This document shows positions 21,463 through 28,606 of a stretch of DNA of 57,733 nucleotides, in pieces. Numbering within the stretch: the stretch's first letter is position 1; the number at the start of each line of letters is the position of its first letter. Source of the stretch: an uncultured Victivallis sp. GTDB taxonomy: Bacteria > Verrucomicrobiota > Lentisphaeria > Victivallales > Victivallaceae. The notes below the pieces were generated by a model that had not been told where the DNA came from, made no database searches, and worked only from the letters and a program-made list of their open reading frames with translations. A program made the translations under genes and the position numbers. The stretch covers positions 1 to 57,733 of the forward strand of contig CALXOE010000018.1 of the NCBI GenBank assembly GCA_944389935.1, read 5' to 3'.

Positions 21463-22452
21463 TCAGAACCGGTTCAGCTGTTCGATGAATTTCACATCAT
21501 CCTCGAAGCTGCGGCCGCGGGTTGTGAGGTAGCCGCCGGTGATCATGCTGTTGAGTCCGGAGAGCATCAGAAGTCCCTGGAAATCCTTCATGACCGTCTC
21601 GCGTCCAGCGGCGAACTTGATCATCTTCGTCGGGTTCACGATCCGGAAAATCGCAAATGCTTTCGCGACGTCTGCGGGGGCCATGATCTCACGTCCTTCG
21701 AGCGGCGTTCCCTTGATCGGCAGCAGCACGTTCAGGGGAGACCCCTCCACGTCGAGTTCGCGGATCGCAAACGCCATATCGACACGATCCTCCCAGTTCT
21801 CCCCGAGTCCGAAGATGCCGCCGGTGCAGTTGGTCACGCCGAACTCCTGCAGATAGCGGATCGTCGCGATCTTCTCCTCAATCGTGTGCGTGTCGGAGAT
21901 CAGTTCCGCATAGCGCTTCGGACTGGTCTGCAGGTTCATGTTGTACCGCCAGGCGTGATGTTCCGCGAGCAGCTTCGCGGTTTCGCGCGAGAGGATGCCG
22001 ATCGAGACGCAGATCTTCAGATCCGGCAGCTCCCGGTGCAGCAGATCGAGCGTATCGAGAATCTTCCGGAATTCCGGCGTCGGGGTCTTATATCCGAAAC
22101 CGCTCGTGACGTACCCGAATGCGCGCACGCCGTTTTCATACGCGCGGCGCGCGGCCTCGAGCACCTGTTCCGCCGGCAGCAGATCGTAGGTTTCGATTCC
22201 GGTGTTGTGATGTCCGCTCTGCGCGCAGAAACGGCAGTTCTGCGAACAGACTCCGGACTTGGCATTCAAAATGGAGCACGGCGTGATCTCGCGCGCGAAT
22301 TTCCGGCGCACCTTGTTCGCCAGTGAAATCAGGTCGAGGATCTCTTCCCCCTCGATCTTTTCGGCGATTTCGAGCGCCTCCGCGCGGGTCAGCGCGCCGC
22401 CGTCGAGCACCTTGTAGGCATTTTCTATGATCGGATTCAGCACTGGATTCAC
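21463..22452 (-). CDS. bioB: Biotin synthase (BioB)
   Basis: 329 aa. This radical SAM enzyme inserts sulfur into dethiobiotin. The [4Fe-4S] cysteines are Cys69, Cys73 and Cys76 in CSQNCRFC. YNMNLQTSP, NCTGGIFGLGE and the C-terminal AAGRE motif are BioB-specific. It is the first gene of the six-gene bio operon. A TATATT box for this strand lies at 22478-22483 without a clear -35, and no BirA operator of the usual spaced form was seen. Confidence 0.96.
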   Translation of the reverse strand: MNPVLNPIIENAYKVLDGGALTRAEALEIAEKIEGEEILDLISLANKVRRKFAREITPCSILNAKSGVCSQNCRFCAQSGHHNTGIETYDLLPAEQVLEAARRAYENGVRAFGYVTSGFGYKTPTPEFRKILDTLDLLHRELPDLKICVSIGILSRETAKLLAEHHAWRYNMNLQTSPKRYAELISDTHTIEEKIATIRYLQEFGVTNCTGGIFGLGENWEDRVDMAFAIRELDVEGSPLNVLLPIKGTPLEGREIMAPADVAKAFAIFRIVNPTKMIKFAAGRETVMKDFQGLLMLSGLNSMITGGYLTTRGRSFEDDVKFIEQLNRF

Positions 22453-22516
22453 CTTTATCGTTGTTGGTATTCTGATTAATATAGCACCGCCCGGCGAAAA
22501 AATCGAGTCGGATTCC

Positions 22517-22567
22517 TTGCAATCCGGTCGAACGGGTGTATTTTATATTATGTTAACCCATTTAACA
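22517..22567 (+). promoter_or_regulatory. Promoter and inverted repeat before the oxidoreductase gene
   Basis: TTGCAA (22517-22522), 16 bp, TATTTT (22539-22544). Just past the expected transcription start is a perfect inverted repeat, TGTTAA-N5-TTAACA (22551-22567). Its placement suits a repressor. The half site TTTGTTAAA is also found in the GntR operator at 38540. Confidence 0.45.
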
Positions 22568-22592
22568 AAGTAATGCGGGAGGCGCGTCAACT

Positions 22593-23756
22593 ATGGATAA
22601 AGTCAGGATCGGCATCATCGGCGTCGGCAATATGGGTTCGGCGCACATCACGAACGTACAGAATGTTCCGGAGGCGGTTCTGGCCGCCATCTGCGACCGC
22701 GACCGGGAGCGCGCGGACCGGATGGCGAAGAAGGCGCCGAAAGATTGCCGGGTGTTTTATTCGGTGGATGATCTGCTGAACTCCGGCACGGTTGACGCAG
22801 TCATCATCTCGGTGCCGCACTACGACCATACGCCGATTGCGATTCAGGCGTTCGAGAAAGGGATTCACGTACTGTGCGAGAAGCCGGTTGCCGTGACCAA
22901 GAGTCTTGCGCAGAAGATGATCGACGCGCATGCGAAACATCCCGAGCTGCGGTTTGCGCTGATGTTCAATCAGCGTACGCGACAGGCGCATAAGAAGATC
23001 AAGCAGATGATCGACAACGGCGAATTCGGCCGGATCGTCCGCGTGAACTGGACGGTGACGGACTGGTTCCGTTCGCAGAGCTATTACGACAGCGGCTCGT
23101 GGCGGGCGACCTGGGCGGGCGAGGGCGGCGGCGTGCTGCTGAATCAGTGCCCGCACCATCTCGATCTGTTCCAGTGGTTTTTCGGGTTGCCGGTGAAAGT
23201 GCGCAGCACGGTTTCGATCGGGAAATACCATGAGATCGAGGTCGAGGACGATGTGAACACCTATTGTGAATTTGCGGATGGTTCGACGGGCAACTTCATC
23301 ACTTCGACCGGCGAATTCCCCGGCACCAACCGGCTTGAGATCTCCGGCACCCGCGGCCGCATGGTGTTTGAGGACGGCGTGATCCGGTTCAAGCGGACCG
23401 AGGTCGATGTGAACGAGTTCTGCCGCACGACTCCGGAGTCGTTCCCGAGCATGGATATGTGGGAAGTCGTTGTTCCGACCCGCAAGGATACCGGCCATGA
23501 GCACCAGGATGTGATCGAGGCGTTCGTGAAAGCGGTGCTCGATCCGAAAGCGGAACTCGTCGCTCGCGGCGAAGAGGGAATCCGTTCGGTCGAATTCGGC
23601 AACGCGATGCTCTACTCCGGACTTAAAGGCGAAGAGGTTTCCATTCCGATGGATACCGGGAAGTTCGATGCGATGCTGCACGAACTCATCAAGAACTCCA
23701 AGTACGAGAAGCGCGAGGTCAAAGAGGCCATCGTCGATATGGGCAACTCGTTCTGA
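22593..23756 (+). CDS. Gfo/Idh/MocA-family oxidoreductase
   Basis: 387 aa. The family oxidises sugars or inositols, or their derivatives, with NAD(P). The Rossmann motif GIIGVGNMGSAH (7-18) and the EKP motif in HVLCEKPVAV (about 92-101) are clear. The substrate half has GGGVLLNQCPHHLD with the likely catalytic histidines. It has no signal peptide. It is translationally coupled (TGATG) to the PNPOx-fold gene. It faces bioB across 140 bp but has its own promoter. The substrate is not predictable. Confidence 0.88.
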   Translation: MDKVRIGIIGVGNMGSAHITNVQNVPEAVLAAICDRDRERADRMAKKAPKDCRVFYSVDDLLNSGTVDAVIISVPHYDHTPIAIQAFEKGIHVLCEKPVAVTKSLAQKMIDAHAKHPELRFALMFNQRTRQAHKKIKQMIDNGEFGRIVRVNWTVTDWFRSQSYYDSGSWRATWAGEGGGVLLNQCPHHLDLFQWFFGLPVKVRSTVSIGKYHEIEVEDDVNTYCEFADGSTGNFITSTGEFPGTNRLEISGTRGRMVFEDGVIRFKRTEVDVNEFCRTTPESFPSMDMWEVVVPTRKDTGHEHQDVIEAFVKAVLDPKAELVARGEEGIRSVEFGNAMLYSGLKGEEVSIPMDTGKFDAMLHELIKNSKYEKREVKEAIVDMGNSF

Positions 23757-24247
23757 TGCGCCGTGCGGAACGGGAAATCACGGATGCTGCCGCCCTGGCC
23801 GGGATTCTCGGCCGGGCGGGTTATGCCGTACTCGCGTTTCTCGACGGCGGAACGCCCGCTCTGGTGCCGGTTTCGTTCGGATTCCGGCAGGAGGAGGACG
23901 GGCGTTTTGTCTTCTACTTCCACTCGGCGGTCGAGGGGCACAAGATCGACTGTCTGCGCGAGGATTCGCGGGTTTCGCTCTGTGCCGTCGGGGACAACCG
24001 GATCGAACTCGGGACTCCCGTTTGCCGCTCGACCTGCCGCTATGAGAGCGTGATCGCGACCGGGCGGATCGAATTCGTCACCGCGCCGGAAGCGAAGAGA
24101 CGCGCGCTCGACTGCCTCATGAATCACTGCGGCGCCCCCGGCTCATTCGATTACCCCGAGCCGATGCTCGAGCGTACCGCGATCCTGCGGCTCGTTGCGG
24201 AAACCATCTCCGGCAAGAGCAATTTCTCCCCTGCGCCGCGGGCATGA
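23756..24247 (+). CDS. Pyridoxamine 5'-phosphate oxidase-fold protein (NimA-like)
   Basis: 163 aa. It resembles the small FMN-binding split-barrel proteins annotated as PNPOx family or 5-nitroimidazole-resistance (Nim) family: GYAVLAFLDGGTPALVPVSFGF, then FYFHSAVEGHKIDCLRED, and the tail AISGKSN-like TISGKSNFS. It may bind FMN or haem and act as a reductase. Resistance is not implied. The ATG overlaps the preceding stop (TGATG), so it is expressed with the oxidoreductase. Confidence 0.8.
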   Translation: MRRAEREITDAAALAGILGRAGYAVLAFLDGGTPALVPVSFGFRQEEDGRFVFYFHSAVEGHKIDCLREDSRVSLCAVGDNRIELGTPVCRSTCRYESVIATGRIEFVTAPEAKRRALDCLMNHCGAPGSFDYPEPMLERTAILRLVAETISGKSNFSPAPRA

Positions 24248-24256
24248 CCGGAATGG

Positions 24257-24283
24257 AAAAAGCCGCCCCCCGCCGGGACGGCT
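24257..24283 (-). terminator. Terminator of the dispanin-like gene
   Basis: On the minus strand a stem with AGCCG/CGGCT ends (24261-24265 with 24279-24283) and a GC-rich loop runs into five T residues. Confidence 0.65.
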
Positions 24284-24309
24284 GATTGCCGGGAGTCTGA
24301 AAACCGTGT

Positions 24310-24663
24310 TTACCGACTCGAGTCCAGCGCAAAAATGAGCATGACGATGTAGAAAGACCAGGTGATGAGGTAAACGGCCGCGCCGCAGATCGCTCCGGCA
24401 AGAGTCCAGTTTCTGGCCTGTCTGGCGACATTTTGCGCTTCGGCGACGTTACCGGCGGCCGCCAGGGCGCTGACCCGGGCCGCGTAGATAAGCGCCACGA
24501 TGCCGAAAGGCATACAGCAGAGAATCGTCACGAGAATCGCGGGTACCAGCCAGGAGTTGATCGTCTGCGCCTGCGCTTCGGCGGGAGCGGCAGGCGAATG
24601 TTTGCAAAACGGACAGTGTGGGGAATTATCCGGAATCTCTTTCCCGCATTGCGTACAGAACAT
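24310..24663 (-). CDS. Zinc-ribbon membrane protein with CD225/dispanin-like domain
   Basis: About 117 aa from the ATG at 24663; a GTG three codons earlier sits too close to AGGAAAGG. The N-terminus has two CxxC pairs (CTQC ... CPFC) of a zinc ribbon. Two membrane segments follow (WLVPAILVTILCCMPFGIVALIYAA and a C-terminal one), with the intervening AAGNVAEAQNVARQARNWT pattern typical of bacterial CD225/dispanin domains. The role is unknown. It is paired with the next zinc-ribbon protein, 42 bp away. Confidence 0.82.
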   Translation of the reverse strand: MFCTQCGKEIPDNSPHCPFCKHSPAAPAEAQAQTINSWLVPAILVTILCCMPFGIVALIYAARVSALAAAGNVAEAQNVARQARNWTLAGAICGAAVYLITWSFYIVMLIFALDSSR

Positions 24664-24705
24664 GTGTGACACCTTTCCTGTTTGGCCCGCCGGGGCGGTC
24701 GCCGA

Positions 24706-25065
24706 TTATTCGTTCAGCGTGGCGATGGAGCCAGCCACCACCATCAGCAAAATCAGCAGAATACACCCGCCGCCCATGATGATTCCGACCCATGCGTGGA
24801 TGGCGCCTCTGGCCTCCGGGTGCTGTTTCGCATAGCGCAGCCCGAGAATTCCAGTGATGAGAGCCGGAATCGCGGTGATTCCGCAGACCGGTGAGAAGAT
24901 GCCGAGATAATAGGCCCAGAGCGCCAGCGTGTTGCGCGGGATCAATATCCCCAGTCCGCTGTCGTCGTTGACCACCACGACCGTTTGAGACCCGATCGCG
25001 CTGCCGCATTTCGGACAGAAACGGCTGCCGTCCTGTACCTGGGTCCCGCACTTTTGGCAGAACAT
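24706..25065 (-). CDS. Zinc-ribbon membrane protein with DUF4190-like domain
   Basis: 119 aa. CQKC ... CPKC near the N-terminus is a zinc ribbon. Two hydrophobic segments (about 47-73 and 88-112) flank GILGLRYAKQHPEARGAIHAWVG, the pattern of DUF4190 membrane proteins. It is encoded just upstream of the dispanin-like gene, so the two probably form an operon, and it lies 27 bp downstream of the polysaccharide deacetylase. It may be a small sensor or scaffold. No function is established. Confidence 0.82.
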   Translation of the reverse strand: MFCQKCGTQVQDGSRFCPKCGSAIGSQTVVVVNDDSGLGILIPRNTLALWAYYLGIFSPVCGITAIPALITGILGLRYAKQHPEARGAIHAWVGIIMGGGCILLILLMVVAGSIATLNE

Positions 25066-25092
25066 ATTTCGTGTTTCTCCCTGTCTGATTGA

Positions 25093-26934
25093 TTATTCGC
25101 GGACGAATTCGACCGGCAGGTTCGGGTTGCTGCCGCGGGTGACGGAGATCATCTGCTCACCGCCGCGATCCGTGTCGTACAGCACGACGAGCCGATTCAG
25201 CCCCTTGCGGGTGACGATGGGGGTCGGCAGTGTCCGGTCCTCGACTTTCTTCCCGTTCAGAAAGACACCTTTCACGTTGTTTTTCGGAACATGGAGTTTC
25301 CAGGTGTCGATGACGGCGTCGGCTCGGAACGTCAGCGCGACGGCGATCTGCTGTTTCTCTTTCTTCGGAATCTTCACGATATAGGGCAGAGCCCATTTGC
25401 CCGAAGCGAGCGGCGACCAGCTCGAGAGTGTCTCTTCCGGATTCGATGCCGCTGCGAGCAGCTGCTCGGTGAACTGTTCCGGCGGAAGCGGACCGAGCGC
25501 GAGCGCCGTATCGCGCGGAACCGCCTCGGCGAACTGCGGAATCTCGGTTTTCGTGCAGACCCAGAGCCGCTGCGGTTTCCCGTCGATCTCGAAGTTCACC
25601 TCGGCCGCGGCGAAGAGCGGCCCGCACTGGTAGAGCGCCGTACGGCGGTGTTCCGGGAAATAGTGCGAAACCGTCCGCGTGACCTCCGGATTGATCATCT
25701 CAAGATCGTTGCGCGGCACCCGCTCGTCGCAGGTGAAGAGCAGCGGCAGGCGGAACGCCACGGTCACATTCGTCAGCGGCAGCCGCCCCCGGTTCGAAAT
25801 CGTGAGAATGACGCCGGGCTCTTCGTCTTCGACGTTCATTACGAGCGACGCCTCGAGAAACGGAAACTTCTTCGACGGCAGCACCCGGGCGCCGTCGCTG
25901 GTGATCATGTCGATCTGCTCCGGCATCCGCAGTGTGTGCGGGAGTTTTACCATGGTCCGCCCGTCGGCCGTGGCGGGGGTGACTTTCGCCCAGAGCGGCG
26001 TATCGGATCCGAGCGCCGCCGGAGTCGGTCCGGTCAGCTTGAAGATGGCGTTCGCGCCCTCGACGCGCTTTTCCACACGGGTATGAAGCTGCGCATACCG
26101 GTAGGCGTTGTATTCGTTTTCATTGCAGTACCACCAGTCGGGACGGTTCGCGTACTTCGCGAAGATCTTGTCGAGCGTCTCGAATCCGGCATCGTCCTGC
26201 CAGGTGTGGAGTCCGAGCGTGGCGTGGCGGACTTCACCGGGCTTCATGTTTTTCGTCCGTTCGGCGATGGCGCGGTCGAATGTCTCAGCCGAGGGGGTGC
26301 GGTCGTTGATGCCGAAGAGGCGGCTCGTCCCCCAGCTCCCCTCGGGCATGCCGTACTCCTTTTCGAGATTCTGATGATATTCGGGGGAGCCGAGTTCGCC
26401 GGAGCGGTAGAGCGCCTCGCCGATGCGCAGCGGCGAGAGCGAGTCGGTCGCATTTTTGTAGGCGCAGTAGGGGAGCACGAACGAGTTGATCGTCTGGTTG
26501 CTGCGGGTTTCATACTCGACCCGGTTCTGCAGGATCTGCCGGGCGACTTCGTTCGGAATCAGCGTCGCGAGATTCCGGTGGTTCAGCGTGTGGTTGCCGA
26601 TCGAATGCCCTTTCCGGATCAGCTGCGGCAGCACGTCCGAATAGAAACCTTTCCGGCTCGTCGAGCAGAGATAGAACGTCGCCTTGAATCCATGTTTCGC
26701 GAGAAGCTCGGCCATGCGGACGTGATTCGGGTTGCTGTCGTCCCAGCGGGTCGAGAATGCGAAACTCTTCCCCTCGGGCAGCGGCAGCAATTCAAGTTTC
26801 GCCGCTTTCGCCGTTTCCTCATTCGGGAATGTGAGTTTGACTTCGCGCTCGTACTCCGGCAGAGAGAGCGGATTGGCCGAGAGGGCGAGTGTCGCGGTCA
26901 GCAGTGACGACAGCAGAGTAAATTTCAGGCGCAT
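25093..26934 (-). CDS. Secreted polysaccharide deacetylase (NodB domain) with C-terminal beta domains
   Basis: 613 aa. A signal peptide (about residues 1-20, MRLKFTLLSSLLTATLALSA) points to export. Residues about 55-270 form a NodB-type carbohydrate esterase 4 domain: Asp65-Asp66 in RWDDSNPN and His115-X3-His119 in GNHTLNH supply the usual metal and base positions. The remaining 330 residues look like beta-sandwich modules and are not recognised. The substrate could be chitin, xylan or another acetylated glycan. AAGGAAGGAG precedes the ATG, and a good promoter lies at 26980-27008. Confidence 0.85.
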   Translation of the reverse strand: MRLKFTLLSSLLTATLALSANPLSLPEYEREVKLTFPNEETAKAAKLELLPLPEGKSFAFSTRWDDSNPNHVRMAELLAKHGFKATFYLCSTSRKGFYSDVLPQLIRKGHSIGNHTLNHRNLATLIPNEVARQILQNRVEYETRSNQTINSFVLPYCAYKNATDSLSPLRIGEALYRSGELGSPEYHQNLEKEYGMPEGSWGTSRLFGINDRTPSAETFDRAIAERTKNMKPGEVRHATLGLHTWQDDAGFETLDKIFAKYANRPDWWYCNENEYNAYRYAQLHTRVEKRVEGANAIFKLTGPTPAALGSDTPLWAKVTPATADGRTMVKLPHTLRMPEQIDMITSDGARVLPSKKFPFLEASLVMNVEDEEPGVILTISNRGRLPLTNVTVAFRLPLLFTCDERVPRNDLEMINPEVTRTVSHYFPEHRRTALYQCGPLFAAAEVNFEIDGKPQRLWVCTKTEIPQFAEAVPRDTALALGPLPPEQFTEQLLAAASNPEETLSSWSPLASGKWALPYIVKIPKKEKQQIAVALTFRADAVIDTWKLHVPKNNVKGVFLNGKKVEDRTLPTPIVTRKGLNRLVVLYDTDRGGEQMISVTRGSNPNLPVEFVRE

Positions 26935-26979
26935 GGAATCGATCTCCTTCCTTAAGTTCCACTGGAATGATGCCCCTAT

Positions 26980-27008
26980 AAGATAGCATGACTCATTCTG
27001 ACAGGCAA
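26980..27008 (-). promoter_or_regulatory. Promoter of the polysaccharide deacetylase operon
   Basis: Minus strand: TTGCCT (27008-27003), 17 bp, TATCTT (26985-26980), 46 bp before the start codon. Confidence 0.5.
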
Positions 27009-27115
27009 GGGGATTTTTTTCCGTGACATTCGTTTTTTTTTCTGCACGATCCCGGGAAATCCGCGCGGCGGACGCATTTGCGGAACTTCTCTTCCGGTTT
27101 CCGGCCTCCGTTTTT

Positions 27116-28150
27116 TCAGCCCAGTTGTTTTTTCAGAGTCCGGTAAAGCTCGTCCGCGTGCTTGCGACCGTTGTCCGAGGCCATTTTCGCAAACTTCATG
27201 GCCAGTTTCAAGTTGACTCTCCGATAGTCCCAGTTCAAATAAAGCCGCGCGAGGAGATATTGGAACTCCGCGCCCAGCTTCGGGGCTTCGCAGGCCAGCG
27301 CATCGTCCGGGCAACCCAGATAAAAGGCTTCGGTAAACAGATTCATGGCCCGGTTCTTCGCGCTCGAATCGGCCGCTCCGGCGAGCAGACTTCTGCCTTT
27401 TTCAAACCGTTCCAGGCTGGTCAGCGTTTTTCGTCCGGTTTCGGTCGCATGGTCAACGGCTTTCGGCTCATCCTGCGGGTAGGCGTTCCGGGTGTCGGCG
27501 GCCGGAACCTCCGCATTTTTTTTCGGTGAGCGCGGGGCGGAAACGGCGCCTCCTGTCACTATGGCGGAAATATCTTCCGGCGTCAGGAATTCCCCGGTCG
27601 GTAATTCCGCAATATTATATCCGGAAACGGTTTCTCTGATTTTATCTTCGGGAAGCACGATTCCATGGGGGGCGTCTGCAGGAATGAAGCAGAACATATG
27701 CCCCTCCGGGATGGCATCGACAAGGTACATCGGCTTTTCCCAGGAACCGTCTTTGAGTTTGGCCAGGCGCAATGCCGTCGGCATCGATTCATTCCAGTCG
27801 TGTTCAAAGATCATGCAGCTTTCCAGCAGGGATATGTTGTCCGGAACGAGCCGGGCCCGGCAGCTCTCGAAGTTCGGAAACCAGTTCCGGATGGTCTCGA
27901 GGATCGACTCCGTTACGGAATGCTTCGGGTCATATACGACGAGCCAGTTCCCTCTGCCGCTGAAGCATATCGCAGTAAAACCGCCCTCATCGTTTTTGCA
28001 GTGGGGACAGACGGCTCGATTGAATGAAAGATTCTCAATGGTGTTGACTGCCTCCGGATTGTTTTCCCAATCCACCAGGGCGTGGATGGTGATCGGGAAT
28101 AACTTCCCGCATTTCGAGCAACGGATGGTATTTTCTGTTTTCTCTCTCAT
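27116..28150 (-). CDS. CpXC-domain protein with C-terminal Sel1/TPR-like repeats
   Basis: About 344 aa from the ATG at 28150, which has AAGGA at a good distance; ATG 28168 lacks one. The N-terminal third contains CSKCGKLF and, 40 residues later, CPHC, a zinc-binding CpXC-type domain. The middle is rich in aromatic residues and acidic. The last 110 residues (AMNLFTEAFYLGCPDDA, LAMKFAKMASDNG) look like helical Sel1/TPR repeats, a protein-protein interaction platform. It has no signal peptide. It has its own promoter with a palindrome over the -10. The function is unknown. Confidence 0.7.
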   Translation of the reverse strand: MREKTENTIRCSKCGKLFPITIHALVDWENNPEAVNTIENLSFNRAVCPHCKNDEGGFTAICFSGRGNWLVVYDPKHSVTESILETIRNWFPNFESCRARLVPDNISLLESCMIFEHDWNESMPTALRLAKLKDGSWEKPMYLVDAIPEGHMFCFIPADAPHGIVLPEDKIRETVSGYNIAELPTGEFLTPEDISAIVTGGAVSAPRSPKKNAEVPAADTRNAYPQDEPKAVDHATETGRKTLTSLERFEKGRSLLAGAADSSAKNRAMNLFTEAFYLGCPDDALACEAPKLGAEFQYLLARLYLNWDYRRVNLKLAMKFAKMASDNGRKHADELYRTLKKQLG

Positions 28151-28237
28151 TTTATCGTCCTTGCACATCGCTTCAATCGCCTTGAATGGTAACTGCGGAT
28201 TTTTACTTCCGGCAATCTGTTCGTAAAAAAAATCTTA

Positions 28238-28274
28238 GGGTATTGTATGATACCCCGGAATTTCCCGATTGCAA
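28238..28274 (-). promoter_or_regulatory. Promoter with operator-like palindrome for the CpXC gene
   Basis: Minus strand: TTGCAA (28274-28269), 16 bp, TATCAT (28252-28247). The perfect inverted repeat GGGTAT-N6-ATACCC (28238-28255) covers the -10 and the likely start point, where a repressor would block initiation. Confidence 0.55.
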
Positions 28275-28313
28275 ATCACAATGCAGGATTTGTCTGCAAC
28301 CGGATCTTTCGAT

Positions 28314-28538
28314 TCATCTCGAATAGAATTCGAGAACCCCCTGGATGAAAGCGATGGGGAAGAAGACCAGAAACGCTCCCACTCCCCAGAGCAGCAGAAT
28401 CCAGCCGATGTGAATGATCGTGAACTCTCTCCTCCGGAATGCGGAAATCACATCGAGCAGCATCCAGTACCAGAATTTCAGAAACTGCAGATAGATAAAT
28501 CCCCAGATGAGCCCGAGGAGCAGAATGAAAAGCAACAT
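28314..28538 (-). CDS. Small membrane protein
   Basis: 74 aa, with GGGAGGT 3 bp before the ATG. Two hydrophobic segments (residues about 2-28 and 42-66) are joined by a basic loop AFRRREF, so it should be a two-pass inner-membrane protein. No family is recognised. It lies 68 bp downstream of the ClpA-like gene on the same strand and may be the tail of that transcription unit. Confidence 0.7.
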   Translation of the reverse strand: MLLFILLLGLIWGFIYLQFLKFWYWMLLDVISAFRRREFTIIHIGWILLLWGVGAFLVFFPIAFIQGVLEFYSR

Positions 28539-28606
28539 GTGACCTCCCGGTTTTTCGTTGATGATGCGGGGAACCGTCCGAGTCGAACTTCATCGCGGAT
28601 CAGGAC

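Noticed and set aside
22551..22567. Possible BirA operator near bioB
   Set aside because: BirA boxes need two half-sites about 14-16 bp apart. Here the arms are only 5 bp apart and lie downstream of the opposite gene's promoter, not over the bioB promoter.
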